Shown: piece after piece, positions 38,297 to 48,114 of the stretch
Layout: every line of letters starts with the position of its first letter
Numbering within the stretch: position 1 is the first letter of the stretch
From: Neorhizobium sp. SOG26
Lineage (GTDB): Bacteria > Pseudomonadota > Alphaproteobacteria > Rhizobiales > Rhizobiaceae
Reading direction: 5' to 3'
Length of the DNA stretch: 64,000 nt
Assembly: GCF_003491345.1 (NCBI RefSeq)
Contig: NZ_CP025512.1
Coordinates: 3,056,001-3,120,000, forward strand
Position numbers and translations under genes: made by a program
The notes under the pieces: model-generated
Told to the model about the DNA's origin: nothing
Seen by the model: the letters and a program-made list of their open reading frames with translations, nothing else
Database searches by the model: none

Positions 38297-40122
38297 TGGG
38301 TTTCACCAGCCGGCAGCGACAGGATGAACCGGGCGCCCAGAGGAGCGCCCGTCTTCGGGTCGTGGAGGTTTTCCGCCCGCAGCGAACCGCCATGGGCTTC
38401 GGCAATCTGCCGGCTGATCGACAGGCCGAGGCCTGAATTCTGGCCGAAGCTCTCGCCTTCGGGACGGTCGGTGTAGAAGCGCTCGAAGATCCGATCGATG
38501 TCTTCCGCCTGGATGCCGGGCCCGTTGTCATCGACGGTGATGACGACGCGGTCCTTGTTGCGCGTTAGCCGCAGCGCGATGCGGCCGCCCTTGTCCGGTA
38601 CGAAGGAGCGGGCATTTTCGATCAGGTTGGTAATGATCTGGCCGAGACGCAGGTCATGGCCGTTGATGACATAAGCCGACTTGTTGCCGCCCTTGTTGTC
38701 GATGCTGAGCTCGATATCCACCGGCTTGCGCCCGGTGCGAATCTGGCGGGAAATGTCGACGAGATTGCCGAGCAGGTTCTCCAGATCAACCGGCGAGGAG
38801 TCGGTGCGGGCCAATTCCGCATCCAGCCGCGAGGCGTCGGAAATGTCGCTGATCAGGCGGTCCAGACGGCGCACATCGTGGAAGATGATCTCGGTCAGCC
38901 GCTGCTTCGATTCCTCCGACTTGGCGAGCGGCAGGGTCTCCACCGCGCTGCGCAGCGAGGTCAGCGGGTTCTTGAGTTCATGGCTGACGTCTGCCGCGAA
39001 GCTTTCGATCGCATCGATGCGGTCATAAAGCGCGTTCGTCATCTCGCGGAGCGCGATCGACAGGTTGCCGATCTCGTCCTGGCGATAGGCGAAATCCGGG
39101 ATCTCCTCGCGCTGCTTGGCGCCGCGCCGCACGCGGATGGCCGCTGCCGCAAGCCGGCGCAGCGGATTGGCGATGGTGGACGACAGAAGCAGCGACAGGA
39201 GGATGTTGACGAGTGTCGCGACCCCGAACACCCGCATGATGGCAAGGCGCTCGGCATGCACGATCTTGTCGATGTCGCCGGCCTGGGTAGAAAGAAGCAG
39301 CACGCCGAGCACGGCGCGGAAACGCTGGACGGGAACGGCAACGGAAACGATCAGTTCGCCGCGTTCGGTGACGCGCACCAGCGCGCCACGCACACCGGTC
39401 AGCGCGTTCATCACTTCAGGGTAGATCGACCCGTCACCGCCGGGCGCTTCCTTGTAGACAGGGAGGTTGCCCGGCTGGAGCATGCGGTTGAAGAGGCTCG
39501 CGAACCATTCGCTCCAGGTCTGCTGCGTGTTTTCAACCGGCGGCAGGTCGTAGCGCAGAACCTGGCCACGGGAATAAAGGTGGCGCGAGTCGAGCAGCAG
39601 GTTGGCGTCCGCATCAAAGATGCGCGCGCGGGTGCGCGTCGGCGAGATCAGCCGCCGCAGCACGGGCGCCACCCGCTCCGGGTCGATCGGGAAATCGAGA
39701 TCTTCGTCGTTCGGCACCGGCGTGATGCTCTGGCCGGCCTGCAACTCGAGCAGTTTCTGCGGGTCGATGGTGATCGAGTTCGTATCGACGGAGGCGGAGG
39801 CGGAAATTGCGCCAGCGATGATCTCGCCCTGCGTCAGAAGGCTTTCGACGCGCGCATCGATCAGCCCCTCGCGGAACTGGTTAAGGTAGAGAATGCCGGC
39901 AACCAGGACCACGGTCGCGGCAATGTTGAAGAACAGGATGCGCCGCGTCAGGCTGGAGAACACCGCATGGCCGAAGACGCGACGGATCAGCGTGAAGGAG
40001 CGCGACCAGAACCGCCGCGGAGCGCGACGGGTCTCGGCCTTGTCGGTGCCAGTCGCTGCGCTGTCGCCGGCTACTTCGTTGTCGAATGTTCGATCTGCCA
40101 CTGCAGTCCTTCCACCGGGCAT
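38293..40122 (-). CDS. chvG: Sensor histidine kinase ChvG (ExoS)
   Basis: ChvG, with ChvI, is the rhizobial acid and envelope-stress sensor required for host interaction and for control of exopolysaccharide and central carbon genes. In 609 residues there are a basic cytoplasmic start, TM1 (about 65-82, ILFFNIAATVVLVAGILYL), a large periplasmic sensor (about 85-285), TM2 (about 300-318), a HAMP domain, HisKA with the phosphoacceptor in ADVSHELKNPLTSLR, and HATPase motifs DDNGPGI and GLGLSISRQ. A GTG at 40101 (after GGAAGG) is an alternative start. It lies 60 bp after chvI and overlaps hprK. Confidence 0.93.
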   Translation of the reverse strand: MPGGRTAVADRTFDNEVAGDSAATGTDKAETRRAPRRFWSRSFTLIRRVFGHAVFSSLTRRILFFNIAATVVLVAGILYLNQFREGLIDARVESLLTQGEIIAGAISASASVDTNSITIDPQKLLELQAGQSITPVPNDEDLDFPIDPERVAPVLRRLISPTRTRARIFDADANLLLDSRHLYSRGQVLRYDLPPVENTQQTWSEWFASLFNRMLQPGNLPVYKEAPGGDGSIYPEVMNALTGVRGALVRVTERGELIVSVAVPVQRFRAVLGVLLLSTQAGDIDKIVHAERLAIMRVFGVATLVNILLSLLLSSTIANPLRRLAAAAIRVRRGAKQREEIPDFAYRQDEIGNLSIALREMTNALYDRIDAIESFAADVSHELKNPLTSLRSAVETLPLAKSEESKQRLTEIIFHDVRRLDRLISDISDASRLDAELARTDSSPVDLENLLGNLVDISRQIRTGRKPVDIELSIDNKGGNKSAYVINGHDLRLGQIITNLIENARSFVPDKGGRIALRLTRNKDRVVITVDDNGPGIQAEDIDRIFERFYTDRPEGESFGQNSGLGLSISRQIAEAHGGSLRAENLHDPKTGAPLGARFILSLPAGETQ

Positions 40123-40182
40123 CTTCTAGCCCCGGATGGGGGTGGCCTCAAGTCAAGCTTTCGCAAGCTGGCATGAACAGGG

Positions 40183-40914
40183 TCAAGCCGCCTCGCGGAA
40201 GCGATACCCGACGCCATAGAGCGTCTCGATCATGTCGAAGTCGGTATCCACCATCTTGAACTTCTTGCGCAGCCGCTTGATGTGGCTGTCGATCGTGCGG
40301 TCGTCGACATAAACCTGCTCGTCGTAAGCGGCGTCCATCAGGGCGTCGCGGCTCTTCACCACGCCGGGGCGCTGCGCCAGCGAATGAAGGATCAGGAATT
40401 CGGTGACGGTCAGCGTTACCGGCTCGCCCTTCCAGGTGCAGGTATGGCGCTCCTGGTCCATGGCAAGCTGGCCGCGTTCCAGCGTGCGCGCGGCCTGTGC
40501 GTCGGCCGCGGCCTTGGTGCCGACACCGCCGCCGGCAGCCAGAGCTTCGCGTGCACCGGCACGACGCAGGATCGCCTTGACGCGCTCCACCAGCAGCCGC
40601 TGCGAGAACGGCTTGGTGATGAAGTCGTCGGCGCCCATCTTCAGACCGAACAATTCGTCAATTTCCTCATCCTTGGAGGTGAGGAAGATCACCGGCAGGT
40701 CCGACTTCTGGCGAAGCCGGCGCAGAAGTTCCATGCCGTCCATGCGCGGCATCTTGATGTCGAAGATGGCCAGCTGCGGCGGACGGGCGATCAAACCGTC
40801 CAGTGCGGATGCACCGTCGGTGTAGGTCTCGACCTTGTAACCTTCAGCTTCCAGTGCAATCGACACCGAGGTCAGGATGTTGCGGTCGTCATCCACGAGG
40901 GCGATTGTCTGCAT
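40183..40914 (-). CDS. chvI: Response regulator ChvI
   Basis: This OmpR-family transcription factor is paired with ChvG. The ATG at 40914 ([16 protein letters not shown], 243 aa) follows GGAGACGGAGAGA; the longer in-frame start upstream has no family support. The receiver (about 1-120) has D8-D10 and phospho-Asp D52 in [14 protein letters not shown] in FLTSKDE and K in TKPFS. The winged helix (about 145-240) ends [29 protein letters not shown]. It is the first gene of chvI-chvG-hprK-manX-hpr and is divergent from pckA, a gene reported to be under ChvI control in Agrobacterium. Confidence 0.94.
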   Translation of the reverse strand: MQTIALVDDDRNILTSVSIALEAEGYKVETYTDGASALDGLIARPPQLAIFDIKMPRMDGMELLRRLRQKSDLPVIFLTSKDEEIDELFGLKMGADDFITKPFSQRLLVERVKAILRRAGAREALAAGGGVGTKAAADAQAARTLERGQLAMDQERHTCTWKGEPVTLTVTEFLILHSLAQRPGVVKSRDALMDAAYDEQVYVDDRTIDSHIKRLRKKFKMVDTDFDMIETLYGVGYRFREAA

Positions 40915-41099
40915 TCTCTCCGTCTCCATGAACATCTTATGCGCATCTCCTGGAATCATCCCCCCGCCCGAGAAGTTCCGTGATGCGCCTTCTGGGGATA
41001 AAGGTGGAACAAATTGTGGCAAAGTTAAAGGGGCGGCGGTGCTTCCGTGGTCAGAGATGACGCTTCCGCATGTGGTGCCGCACTAGTTGGAATCCACTC

Positions 41100-41143
41100 T
41101 TAAACCGATTTAATCAGGAATAAATTTTTTTAAATCGATTAAT
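41100..41143. promoter_or_regulatory. Two LacI-type palindromic operators upstream of pckA
   Basis: TTAAACCGATTTAA (41100-41113) and TTAAATCGATTAAT (41130-41143) are near-identical palindromes with the central CG step typical of LacI/GalR-family operators. Their centres are 30 bp apart, about three helical turns. They lie in an AT-rich stretch about 100-145 bp before the pckA start. The rhizobial LacI-family regulator PckR controls pckA, which makes it the likely ligand. The regulator gene is not in the window. Confidence 0.6.
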
Positions 41144-41244
41144 TGATTGATATCATTGGTTAATTCCAAATTCGACTATTGCTCTTTCACGCATCTGCCA
41201 CTAGTTTCGCGACACGTTTCCACGGTCACGGAAGGAGTGCGCGA

Positions 41245-42858
41245 ATGGAAGAGCTTGGACTTCGCAACCCGAACAACGGGTTAGCCGCGATCGGCATCAG
41301 CGGCGCATCGCGCGTCTTTTATAATTCCTCCGAGGTCGAGCTTTATGAAGAAGCCATTCGTCGCGGCGAAGCTGACCTGACGGTCGATGGCGCCTTGCGG
41401 GCCATCACGGGCCAGCACACCGGTCGTTCGCCCAAGGACAAGTTCATGGTGCGCGACGCCGAGACCGAAAAGCGGATCTGGTGGAGCAACGAGAACAAGG
41501 CGATGTCCCCGGAGCACTTCGCGGTGCTGAAGGCAGACATGATCGCGCATGCCGCGGGCAAGGAGCTTTTCGTCCAGGATCTGGTTGGCGGCGCCGACGC
41601 GGAATACGCCCTGCCGACGCGCGTTGTCAGCGAATACGCATGGCATTCGCTCTTCATCCGCAACCTGTTGATCCGTCCGAAGCGCGCCACGCTGTCGACC
41701 TTCCAGCAGAAGCTGACGATCATCAACCTGCCAAGCTTCAAGGCGGACCCGGCGCGCCACGGCTGCCGTTCGGAAACGGTCATTGCCTGCGATTTCACCA
41801 ACGGGCTGATCCTCGTCGGCGGCACGTCCTACGCGGGTGAAAACAAGAAATCGGTCTTCTCGGTGCTGAACTACTTCCTGCCGGAAAAGGGCGTCATGCC
41901 GATGCACTGCTCGGCGAATGTCGGCCCGAACAACGACACGACGCTGTTCTTCGGCCTCTCCGGCACCGGCAAGACAACGCTTTCGGCAGACCCGAACCGC
42001 ACGCTGATCGGCGACGACGAGCACGGCTGGGGTGAAAACGGCGTCTTCAACTTCGAAGGCGGCTGCTACGCCAAGGTGATCAATCTGTCGGCCGAAGCCG
42101 AGCCTGAAATCTATGCCGCGACCCGTCGTTTTGGCACGGTCGTTGAAAACGTCGTGCTCGATGAGAACCGCGTGCCGGACTTTACCGATGGCTCGCTAAC
42201 GGAGAACACCCGCAGCGCCTATCCGCTCGATTTCATCCCGAATGCCTCGCGCACGGGTCTCGCACCCCATCCGAAGACGATCATCCTGCTCACGGCCGAC
42301 GCCTTCGGTGTCATGCCGCCGGTTGCCAAGCTGACGCCGGAACAGGCGATGTACCACTTCCTGTCCGGTTACACGGCCAAGGTTGCCGGCACCGAAAAAG
42401 GCGTGACCGAACCGGAAGCCACCTTCTCGACCTGCTTCGGCAGCCCGTTCATGCCGCGCCATCCGGCTGAATACGGTAACCTGCTCAAGGACCTGATTGC
42501 AAAGCATCAGGTTGATTGCTGGCTGCTAAACACCGGCTGGACCGGTGGCCAGTATGGTGTTGGTCATCGTATGCCGATCAAGGTCACCCGCACCCTCTTG
42601 ACCGCTGCACTCGACGGCAGCCTGAAGAACGCCGAGTTCCGCACGGACGCGAACTTCGGCTTCGCGGTGCCGGTTGCCGTTGAAGGCGTCGACAGCAAGA
42701 TCCTCGACCCGCGTTCCACCTGGGCTGATGGCGCCGCCTTTGACGCCTATGCCCAGAAACTCGTGTCGATGTTCATCCAGAACTTCGAGCAGTACGAGGA
42801 TCACGTCGACAGCAAGGTGCGCTCTGCCGCTCCTGGCGTCCTCGCCGCGGCAGAATAA
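41245..42858 (+). CDS. pckA: Phosphoenolpyruvate carboxykinase (ATP)
   Basis: PckA converts oxaloacetate to PEP and commits TCA intermediates to gluconeogenesis, essential for growth on succinate and malate. The start at ATG 41245 ([17 protein letters not shown], 537 aa) follows GGAAGGAG. Seen: the Arg-binding region [34 protein letters not shown], the ATP P-loop [13 protein letters not shown], metal-site [14 protein letters not shown], and [12 protein letters not shown]. It is divergent from chvI across a 330-bp AT-rich region with two operators. A parS-like site lies just downstream. Confidence 0.97.
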   Translation: MEELGLRNPNNGLAAIGISGASRVFYNSSEVELYEEAIRRGEADLTVDGALRAITGQHTGRSPKDKFMVRDAETEKRIWWSNENKAMSPEHFAVLKADMIAHAAGKELFVQDLVGGADAEYALPTRVVSEYAWHSLFIRNLLIRPKRATLSTFQQKLTIINLPSFKADPARHGCRSETVIACDFTNGLILVGGTSYAGENKKSVFSVLNYFLPEKGVMPMHCSANVGPNNDTTLFFGLSGTGKTTLSADPNRTLIGDDEHGWGENGVFNFEGGCYAKVINLSAEAEPEIYAATRRFGTVVENVVLDENRVPDFTDGSLTENTRSAYPLDFIPNASRTGLAPHPKTIILLTADAFGVMPPVAKLTPEQAMYHFLSGYTAKVAGTEKGVTEPEATFSTCFGSPFMPRHPAEYGNLLKDLIAKHQVDCWLLNTGWTGGQYGVGHRMPIKVTRTLLTAALDGSLKNAEFRTDANFGFAVPVAVEGVDSKILDPRSTWADGAAFDAYAQKLVSMFIQNFEQYEDHVDSKVRSAAPGVLAAAE

Positions 42859-42871
42859 GCGATACCTTTAA

Positions 42872-42887
42872 GGATTCACGTGAAACC
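42872..42887. other. parS-like site 5 (13/16)
   Basis: GGATTCACGTGAAACC, containing the shared 14-mer GATTCACGTGAAAC, sits 13 bp after the pckA stop in the gap before arfB, about 40 kb from the putative origin. Confidence 0.72.
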
Positions 42888-42972
42888 GCCGGTGCCGGGC
42901 CATGCCTGCATCGGCGGTTTTCTTTTAGCCACCTTTCTGGACAAGCCGTCTCGCCAAGACATATGGAGATGC

Positions 42973-43407
42973 ATGGCCAGCAACCCGCTTCAGATCAACA
43001 GCCGCATCACCATCGCCGGGTGGGAACTGACCGAGCAGTTCGTGCTGGCGGGTGGTCCCGGTGGTCAGAACGCCAACAAGGTCTCGACCGCCGTCCAGTT
43101 GTTCTACGATATCCTCAACTCGCCTTCGCTGCCGGAGCGCGTCAAGCAGAACGCCATCAGGCTCGCCGGAAAACGGGTGTCGAAGGACGGCGTGCTGATG
43201 ATAGAAGCCAATCGTTTTCGCAGCCAGGAGCGCAACCGTGAAGAGGCGCGCGAGCGGCTGAAGGAACTGATCCTTGAAGCGGCAAAGCCACCGCCGCCGC
43301 CGCGCAAGGCAACCAAGCCGACCCGTGGCTCGGTCGAGCGGCGCCTGAAGGAAAAATCCGGCCGTTCCGAAGTGAAGAAGATGCGCGGCAGGCCAATCGG
43401 CGACTGA
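42973..43407 (+). CDS. arfB: Alternative ribosome-rescue factor ArfB (YaeJ)
   Basis: ArfB releases peptides from ribosomes stalled without a stop codon. The start at ATG 42973 (144 aa) gives MASNPLQINSRITIAGWE. The GGQ loop is at residues 30-32 (LAGGPGGQNANKVSTAV), followed by the RF-1 domain and a basic tail (KATKPTRGSVERRLKEKSG...KKMRGRP) that enters the empty mRNA channel. The short length and basic tail distinguish it from true release factors. It is followed by alkB after 15 bp on the same strand. tmRNA is not in the window. Confidence 0.92.
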   Translation: MASNPLQINSRITIAGWELTEQFVLAGGPGGQNANKVSTAVQLFYDILNSPSLPERVKQNAIRLAGKRVSKDGVLMIEANRFRSQERNREEARERLKELILEAAKPPPPPRKATKPTRGSVERRLKEKSGRSEVKKMRGRPIGD

Positions 43408-43422
43408 GATTGGAAGACGATC

Positions 43423-44034
43423 GTGGCGACACTCCCAAACGGCATCCGGCACCTGCCGGAGTATCTCGACCGGGCGGCACAGGAGCATCTGGTCGAAGTG
43501 GTGCGCGCGGTCGTCGCTGAGGCGCCGCTTTATACGCCGGAAATGCCAGGCACTGGCAAGCCGATGTCGGTGCGCATGACCAATTGCGGTCCGTTGGGCT
43601 GGGTTACGGACAAGGTGCGCGGTTATCGCTACCAGCCTGAACATCCGGTGACGAAAAGGCCGTGGCCGGCAATCCCGACCGAATTGCTGGAGCTTTGGGA
43701 AAAGCTCTCCGGCTATCCGAAGCCGCCGCAAGCCTGCCTGATCAACTTCTATGTCGATGACGCAAAGATGGGCCTGCACCAGGACAAGGACGAGAAGGCG
43801 TTCGACGCACCCGTCCTTTCCATCTCCCTCGGCAATACCTGTTTGTTTCGCGTCGGCGGTTTGAGCCGCCAAGACCCGACCGGTTCTTTCCGCCTGTCGA
43901 GCGGCGATGTCGTGATTCTCGGCGGTGAGGGGAGGCTCGTCTTCCACGGCGTCGACCGGATCTATCCCGGTACCTCGACGCTTTTGAAGAATGGCGGGCG
44001 CATCAACCTGACGCTGCGCCGCGTCCATAGCTGA
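43423..44034 (+). CDS. alkB: AlkB-type DNA/RNA oxidative demethylase
   Basis: AlkB is an Fe(II)/2-oxoglutarate dioxygenase that repairs 1-methyladenine and 3-methylcytosine. In 203 residues the active-site set is complete: H119 and D121 in GLHQDKDE, H175 in VFHGVDRIYPGTS, and the 2-oxoglutarate-binding arginines in GRINLTLRRV. Substrate-lid residues MTNCGPLGW and YRYQPEHP match the bacterial AlkB group. It starts at GTG 43423, 15 bp after arfB, so the two may share a transcript. No Ada-type operator was recognised. Confidence 0.92.
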   Translation: MATLPNGIRHLPEYLDRAAQEHLVEVVRAVVAEAPLYTPEMPGTGKPMSVRMTNCGPLGWVTDKVRGYRYQPEHPVTKRPWPAIPTELLELWEKLSGYPKPPQACLINFYVDDAKMGLHQDKDEKAFDAPVLSISLGNTCLFRVGGLSRQDPTGSFRLSSGDVVILGGEGRLVFHGVDRIYPGTSTLLKNGGRINLTLRRVHS

Positions 44035-44065
44035 CGATCCTAATCCAGCCTCTACGATAGATCGC

Positions 44066-45055
44066 CTACAGTTTTCTGAGCGAAACCGTTTCCACGAAGT
44101 GGTTGCGGCCCTTGCGCAGGATGAGGTCGGCACGCGGGCGGGTCGGTAGGATGTTCTGCCGAAGGTTCTTCAGGTTGATGTTTTCCCAGAGGTTCTCGGC
44201 AACGGCCATGGCCGCTTCACGATCGATGGCCGCGTACTTCTTGAAAAACGAGGTCGGGTCGCGGAAGGCGGTTTCACGCAACCGCATGAAACGCTGCACA
44301 TACCACTGGTGGATCTGCTCTTCCTCGGCGTCAATATAGATCGAGAAATCGAAGAAATCGGAAACGATTGGCACGATCTTGCCGTCCGCCGGCAAGGCCC
44401 GCGACTGCAGTACGTTGATGCCTTCGAAGATGAGGATGTCCGGACGGTCCACCAGCGTGAATTCGTTCGGCAGTACGTCATAGGTCAGGTGCGAATAACG
44501 CGGCGCCTGCACATTCGGCTCGCCCGCCTTGATGGCCGACAGAAAGCGCAGAATGGCGCCGATGTCGTAGCTTTCCGGAAAACCCTTGCGCTCCATCAGG
44601 TTTTCGCGCTGGAGCACCGCATTCGGATAAAGGAAACCGTCTGTGGTGATGAGGTCGACCTTCGGGCTGGAGGGCCAGCGCGCCAGGAGCTCCTTCAGGA
44701 TACGAGCCGTTGTTGACTTTCCGACGGCGACCGAGCCGGCGATGCCGATGATGAACGGCGTCTTGGTGACGTCCGACAGGCTCAGGAAGCGGTTGCGCTG
44801 CTGGAACAGCAGCTGCGATCCTTCCACGTGGGTGGAAAGCAGGCGCGACAGCGACAGGTAGATCCGCCGCACTTCGTCGAGGTTGATCGGGTCATCCAGC
44901 GATCGCAGCCGCTGCACTTCGTCGGCTGTCAGCGTCAGCGGCGTGTCGGCGCGAAACTTCGCCCATTCCTCAGCCGTGAAGGAGTGGTAGGGCGAATAAT
45001 AATCTGCCGCACCGGCGGCGTCTGCGGGCTCGGCAGTCTGGGCTGCGATGGTCAT
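44066..45055 (-). CDS. coaA: Type I pantothenate kinase
   Basis: CoaA phosphorylates pantothenate, the first and rate-limiting step of CoA synthesis. The start at ATG 45055 ([18 protein letters not shown], 329 aa) gives the normal length. The P-loop is [15 protein letters not shown] near residue 108, with [14 protein letters not shown] and [10 protein letters not shown] following, and IFEGINVLQ. It is the last gene of the histidine run, 13 bp after hisE, an arrangement common in Rhizobiaceae. The other CoA gene in the window, coaE, is near 5 kb. Confidence 0.95.
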   Translation of the reverse strand: MTIAAQTAEPADAAGAADYYSPYHSFTAEEWAKFRADTPLTLTADEVQRLRSLDDPINLDEVRRIYLSLSRLLSTHVEGSQLLFQQRNRFLSLSDVTKTPFIIGIAGSVAVGKSTTARILKELLARWPSSPKVDLITTDGFLYPNAVLQRENLMERKGFPESYDIGAILRFLSAIKAGEPNVQAPRYSHLTYDVLPNEFTLVDRPDILIFEGINVLQSRALPADGKIVPIVSDFFDFSIYIDAEEEQIHQWYVQRFMRLRETAFRDPTSFFKKYAAIDREAAMAVAENLWENINLKNLRQNILPTRPRADLILRKGRNHFVETVSLRKL

Positions 45056-45068
45056 GACGCAAATCTCA

Positions 45069-45389
45069 TCACTGGGGCCGGCTCGCCTTTTCCTGAAGCC
45101 CGGATTGGCCGGTCCTCCGCTGCAGTTCGTCAAGCACATCCTGCAACGGAATGCCCGCGATCTTCAACACGACCAAAAGATGATAGAGCAGGTCGGCGCT
45201 CTCGGCGGTGAGGTTCTGCCGGTCCTGCGAGATCGCCGCAATGACGGTTTCGACCGCTTCCTCGCCGAGTTTCTTGGCGGCCCGTTCCTGCCCGGCTGCA
45301 ACAAGCTTTGCGGTCCAGGATTCGTCGGGTGACGCTTCTGCACGCTTGGCGACGATCGCCTCGAGTTGCTCAAGGGAAAACTTGCTCAA
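45069..45389 (-). CDS. hisE: Phosphoribosyl-ATP pyrophosphatase
   Basis: HisE hydrolyses phosphoribosyl-ATP to phosphoribosyl-AMP, the second histidine step; HisI, the third, must be elsewhere. The all-alpha MazG-like fold shows [29 protein letters not shown] and the metal-binding [14 protein letters not shown] prefer the TTG at 45389 (106 aa, starting like other HisE proteins with [13 protein letters not shown]), because GGAGAG is correctly spaced before it. The GTG six bases upstream touches that site. It lies between hisF and coaA. Confidence 0.93.
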   Translation of the reverse strand: MSKFSLEQLEAIVAKRAEASPDESWTAKLVAAGQERAAKKLGEEAVETVIAAISQDRQNLTAESADLLYHLLVVLKIAGIPLQDVLDELQRRTGQSGLQEKASRPQ

Positions 45390-45404
45390 GATCACTCTCC
45401 CCGG

Positions 45405-46181
45405 TCAATCGAGCCGCATGGCAATGCCGTGCTCGGACATATAGCGCTTGGCTTCGCTGACGGTATAGGTGCCGAAGTGGAAAATAGAAGCGGCGAGAAC
45501 GGCCGTGGCGTGGCCTTCCTTGATGCCGGCGACCATGTCGTCGAGGTTGCCGACGCCGCCAGATGCGACGACCGGCGCACGGACGCTGTCTGCGATGGTG
45601 CGGGTCAGTTCCAGGTCATAGCCGCTCTTCGTGCCGTCGCGGTCCATGGAGGTGACGAGAAGTTCGCCTGCGCCACGCTCTACCATCTTCACGGCAAACT
45701 CCACCGCGTCGATGCCGGTCGGCGTGCGCCCGCCATGGGTGAAGATCTCCCACCGGTTCGTTTCGCCGGCTACCGAAACCTTCTTGGCGTCGATCGATAC
45801 CACGATGCATTGGTTGCCGAACTTGTCTGCCGCCTCGGCCACGAAATCCGGGTTCTTCACCGCCGCCGAGTTGATCGAAACCTTGTCGGCGCCGGCGAGC
45901 AGCAGCTTGCGGATGTCGCCGACCGCGCGGACGCCCCCACCGACGGTCAATGGCATGAAGCAGTGATCGGCCGTGCGGGCCACGACGTCGAAGATCGTAT
46001 CGCGGTTGTCGGAGGATGCCGTGATGTCGAGGAAACAGAGCTCATCGGCACCGGCGGCGTCATAGGCCTTGGCTGCTTCCACCGGATCACCGGCATCGAT
46101 GAGGTCGACGAAGTTGACGCCCTTGACGACACGGCCGTCTTTCACGTCGAGGCAGGGGATGACACGGGCCTTCAGGGTCAT
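45405..46181 (-). CDS. hisF: Imidazole glycerol phosphate synthase, cyclase subunit
   Basis: HisF, with HisH, turns PRFAR and glutamine-derived ammonia into IGP and AICAR. It is a (beta/alpha)8 barrel of 258 residues: the start [19 protein letters not shown] carries the catalytic Asp, [20 protein letters not shown] and [15 protein letters not shown] carry the second catalytic Asp and phosphate-binding loops, and [12 protein letters not shown] closes the barrel. ATGA-type overlap with hisA upstream. hisE follows after 15 bp. Confidence 0.97.
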   Translation of the reverse strand: MTLKARVIPCLDVKDGRVVKGVNFVDLIDAGDPVEAAKAYDAAGADELCFLDITASSDNRDTIFDVVARTADHCFMPLTVGGGVRAVGDIRKLLLAGADKVSINSAAVKNPDFVAEAADKFGNQCIVVSIDAKKVSVAGETNRWEIFTHGGRTPTGIDAVEFAVKMVERGAGELLVTSMDRDGTKSGYDLELTRTIADSVRAPVVASGGVGNLDDMVAGIKEGHATAVLAASIFHFGTYTVSEAKRYMSEHGIAMRLD

Positions 46182-46921
46182 GCCGCACGTCCTTGTCTGC
46201 TGCGGATCAGCGCCAGCGCTTCCTTGGGGTCGATGCGACCATCGTAAAGCGCGCGGCCGGAGATCGCACCTTCCAGCCGGGCCGCATCCGGCTCGAGCAT
46301 GCGGCGGATATCGTCAAGCGAGGCAAGCCCGCCCGAAGCGATGACCGGAATGGAAACGGCGTTCGCAAGCTCGAGGGTGGACGCCCAGTTGATGCCGGCC
46401 AGGATGCCGTCCCGGTCGATGTCGGTGTAGATAATCGCTGATACGCCGGCGCCCTCAAACTTCTTGGCAAGCTCGATCACGCCAAGTTCGGAGGCTTCGG
46501 CCCAGCCTTCGACGGCTACCTTGCCGCCCTTGGCATCGATGCCGACCGCGACCTTGCCTGGAAATTTCTTGCAGGCTTCGATGACAAGCGCCGGATTGCG
46601 CACCGCGACGGTGCCCAGGATCACACGCGCCAGCCCTCGGCTCAGCCAGTTTTCGATATGGTCGAGCGTGCGGATGCCGCCGCCAAGCTGCACCGGGTTC
46701 CTTGTCGCCTTGAGGATCGCGTCGACGGCTGCGCCATTGACGCTCTCGCCGGCAAAGGCGCCGTTGAGGTCCACCACATGCAACCACTCGAAACCCTGGT
46801 CTTCGAAGGCCTTGGCCTGGGCGGCGGGGTCGGGATTATAGACGGTGGCCTGGTCCATGTCGCCTAGCTTCAGGCGCACGCACTGACCGTCTTTCAAGTC
46901 GATGGCAGGAAAAAGGATCAT
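46178..46921 (-). CDS. hisA: ProFAR isomerase HisA
   Basis: HisA opens the ribose of ProFAR by an Amadori rearrangement. The 247-residue TIM barrel starts [21 protein letters not shown], where the Asp is catalytic. [20 protein letters not shown] and [15 protein letters not shown] carry the phosphate-binding and second catalytic Asp. It overlaps hisF by 4 bp and is 32 bp after hisH. Paralogous to HisF, but the order and start motif separate them clearly. Confidence 0.97.
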   Translation of the reverse strand: MILFPAIDLKDGQCVRLKLGDMDQATVYNPDPAAQAKAFEDQGFEWLHVVDLNGAFAGESVNGAAVDAILKATRNPVQLGGGIRTLDHIENWLSRGLARVILGTVAVRNPALVIEACKKFPGKVAVGIDAKGGKVAVEGWAEASELGVIELAKKFEGAGVSAIIYTDIDRDGILAGINWASTLELANAVSIPVIASGGLASLDDIRRMLEPDAARLEGAISGRALYDGRIDPKEALALIRSRQGRAA

Positions 46922-46953
46922 CTTTCAAAGGTCCTGTAGATGCGCGAGCCGTT

Positions 46954-47604
46954 TTAAGGCTTCCAGCGCAGGAAGTTGGCGATCAGGGCAAGTCCAAGCG
47001 TCTGGCTCTTTTCCGGGTGGAACTGCGAGCCCGCCATGTTGTCGCGTCCGACAAAGGCCGTCATGGCGCCGCCATAATCGGTGGTGGCGATGACCTCCTG
47101 CCGGTTTTCAGCAGCAAGGTGGTAGGAATGGACGAAATAGGCGTGCAACCCGTCCTTGCCGGTCGGGATGCCATCAAACAGCGGGTGCGGATGTGCGAGA
47201 TCGAGCGTGTTCCAGCCGATCTGTGGGATCTTCAGGCTCGGGTCGCTCGGCGTCATCTCCACCACGTCGCCCTTGATCCAGCCGAAACCTTCGGTCGTGG
47301 TCTTCTCCAGCCCGCGGGACGACATCAGCTGCATGCCGACGCAGATACCGAGAAACGGTCGGCCCTTGCTTTCCACCACATCGATGATGGCTTCCTTCAT
47401 GCCGGGAACGGCATCAAGGCCGGCGCGGCAGTCGGCATAGGCGCCAACTCCGGGAAGAACGATGCGGTCAGCCGTGGCGACGGCATCCGCCTTGTCGGTG
47501 AGATCGATCGTGGCATCGATGCCGGCCTCGCGGGCGGCTCGTTCGAAGGCCTTGGTCGCGGATCGGAGGTTGCCGGATCCATAGTCGATGATTGCAACGC
47601 GCAT
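46954..47604 (-). CDS. hisH: Imidazole glycerol phosphate synthase, glutamine amidotransferase subunit
   Basis: HisH supplies ammonia to HisF. It is a class-I amidotransferase of 216 residues: the start [20 protein letters not shown], the catalytic Cys in [12 protein letters not shown], and the His-Glu pair in [10 protein letters not shown] near the C-terminus complete the triad. Its ATG overlaps the stop of the DUF2628 gene (TGATG), so translation is probably coupled. The oxyanion-hole region LPGVGAY is also in place. Confidence 0.96.
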   Translation of the reverse strand: MRVAIIDYGSGNLRSATKAFERAAREAGIDATIDLTDKADAVATADRIVLPGVGAYADCRAGLDAVPGMKEAIIDVVESKGRPFLGICVGMQLMSSRGLEKTTTEGFGWIKGDVVEMTPSDPSLKIPQIGWNTLDLAHPHPLFDGIPTGKDGLHAYFVHSYHLAAENRQEVIATTDYGGAMTAFVGRDNMAGSQFHPEKSQTLGLALIANFLRWKP

Positions 47605-48080
47605 CAGCGTGCTCCGTGTTCAAATAGCCCCATCGGGGGAGCCTGCCAGCCGGCAGGGGACTTTGCGTCCCTGGCCCAATCGGCGGAAGCCGGCATCGGT
47701 TGTGTCTGTGGTTCTGGAAGGCCGGCGAAGAATGTTTCTTCTGCCGTGTCCAGATCGGGTGCGGGTATCACGGCTTCAAGCGTCCAGCCGCGACGGATCA
47801 AGGATTCGGAGCGATAATGTCGGCCTTCGAGTGCGACGAGCAGGCTGAGGGCAAAACCAAACAGGCCACCGGCAAGTTCAAGGCCGGCAAAACCCATCAG
47901 GAAGCCGCTGAGCCCCTGCAGCAGGAAGACAACGATCGCGGCGATCCAGAGCCGGTTCCAGAGGAGCCAGGCCCAGGGGAAAAACAACGCCGGCCAGGAA
48001 AACCCGTCACGCATGATCAAGGTCGAGCGATGATCGCGATCAGGGCCGCCGGGCGGTGTCAGGACGAGATAGCTTCTCAT
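47604..48080 (-). CDS. DUF2628 membrane protein in the his operon
   Basis: This 158-residue protein has an N-terminal short polar part, [22 protein letters not shown] (the DUF2628 signature), and two to three membrane segments (about 30-50, 52-72 and 74-90). The C-terminal part is polar and Pro-rich. No enzymatic motif is visible and its role is unknown. It sits between hisB and hisH, sharing TGATG with hisH, a position found repeatedly in rhizobial his operons, so it is probably co-transcribed. A direct part in histidine synthesis is not implied by the sequence. Confidence 0.82.
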   Translation of the reverse strand: MRSYLVLTPPGGPDRDHRSTLIMRDGFSWPALFFPWAWLLWNRLWIAAIVVFLLQGLSGFLMGFAGLELAGGLFGFALSLLVALEGRHYRSESLIRRGWTLEAVIPAPDLDTAEETFFAGLPEPQTQPMPASADWARDAKSPAGWQAPPMGLFEHGAR

Positions 48081-48114
48081 GTTTCGCTTTCACAGGGATG
48101 TGCTCCCGGAAGCG

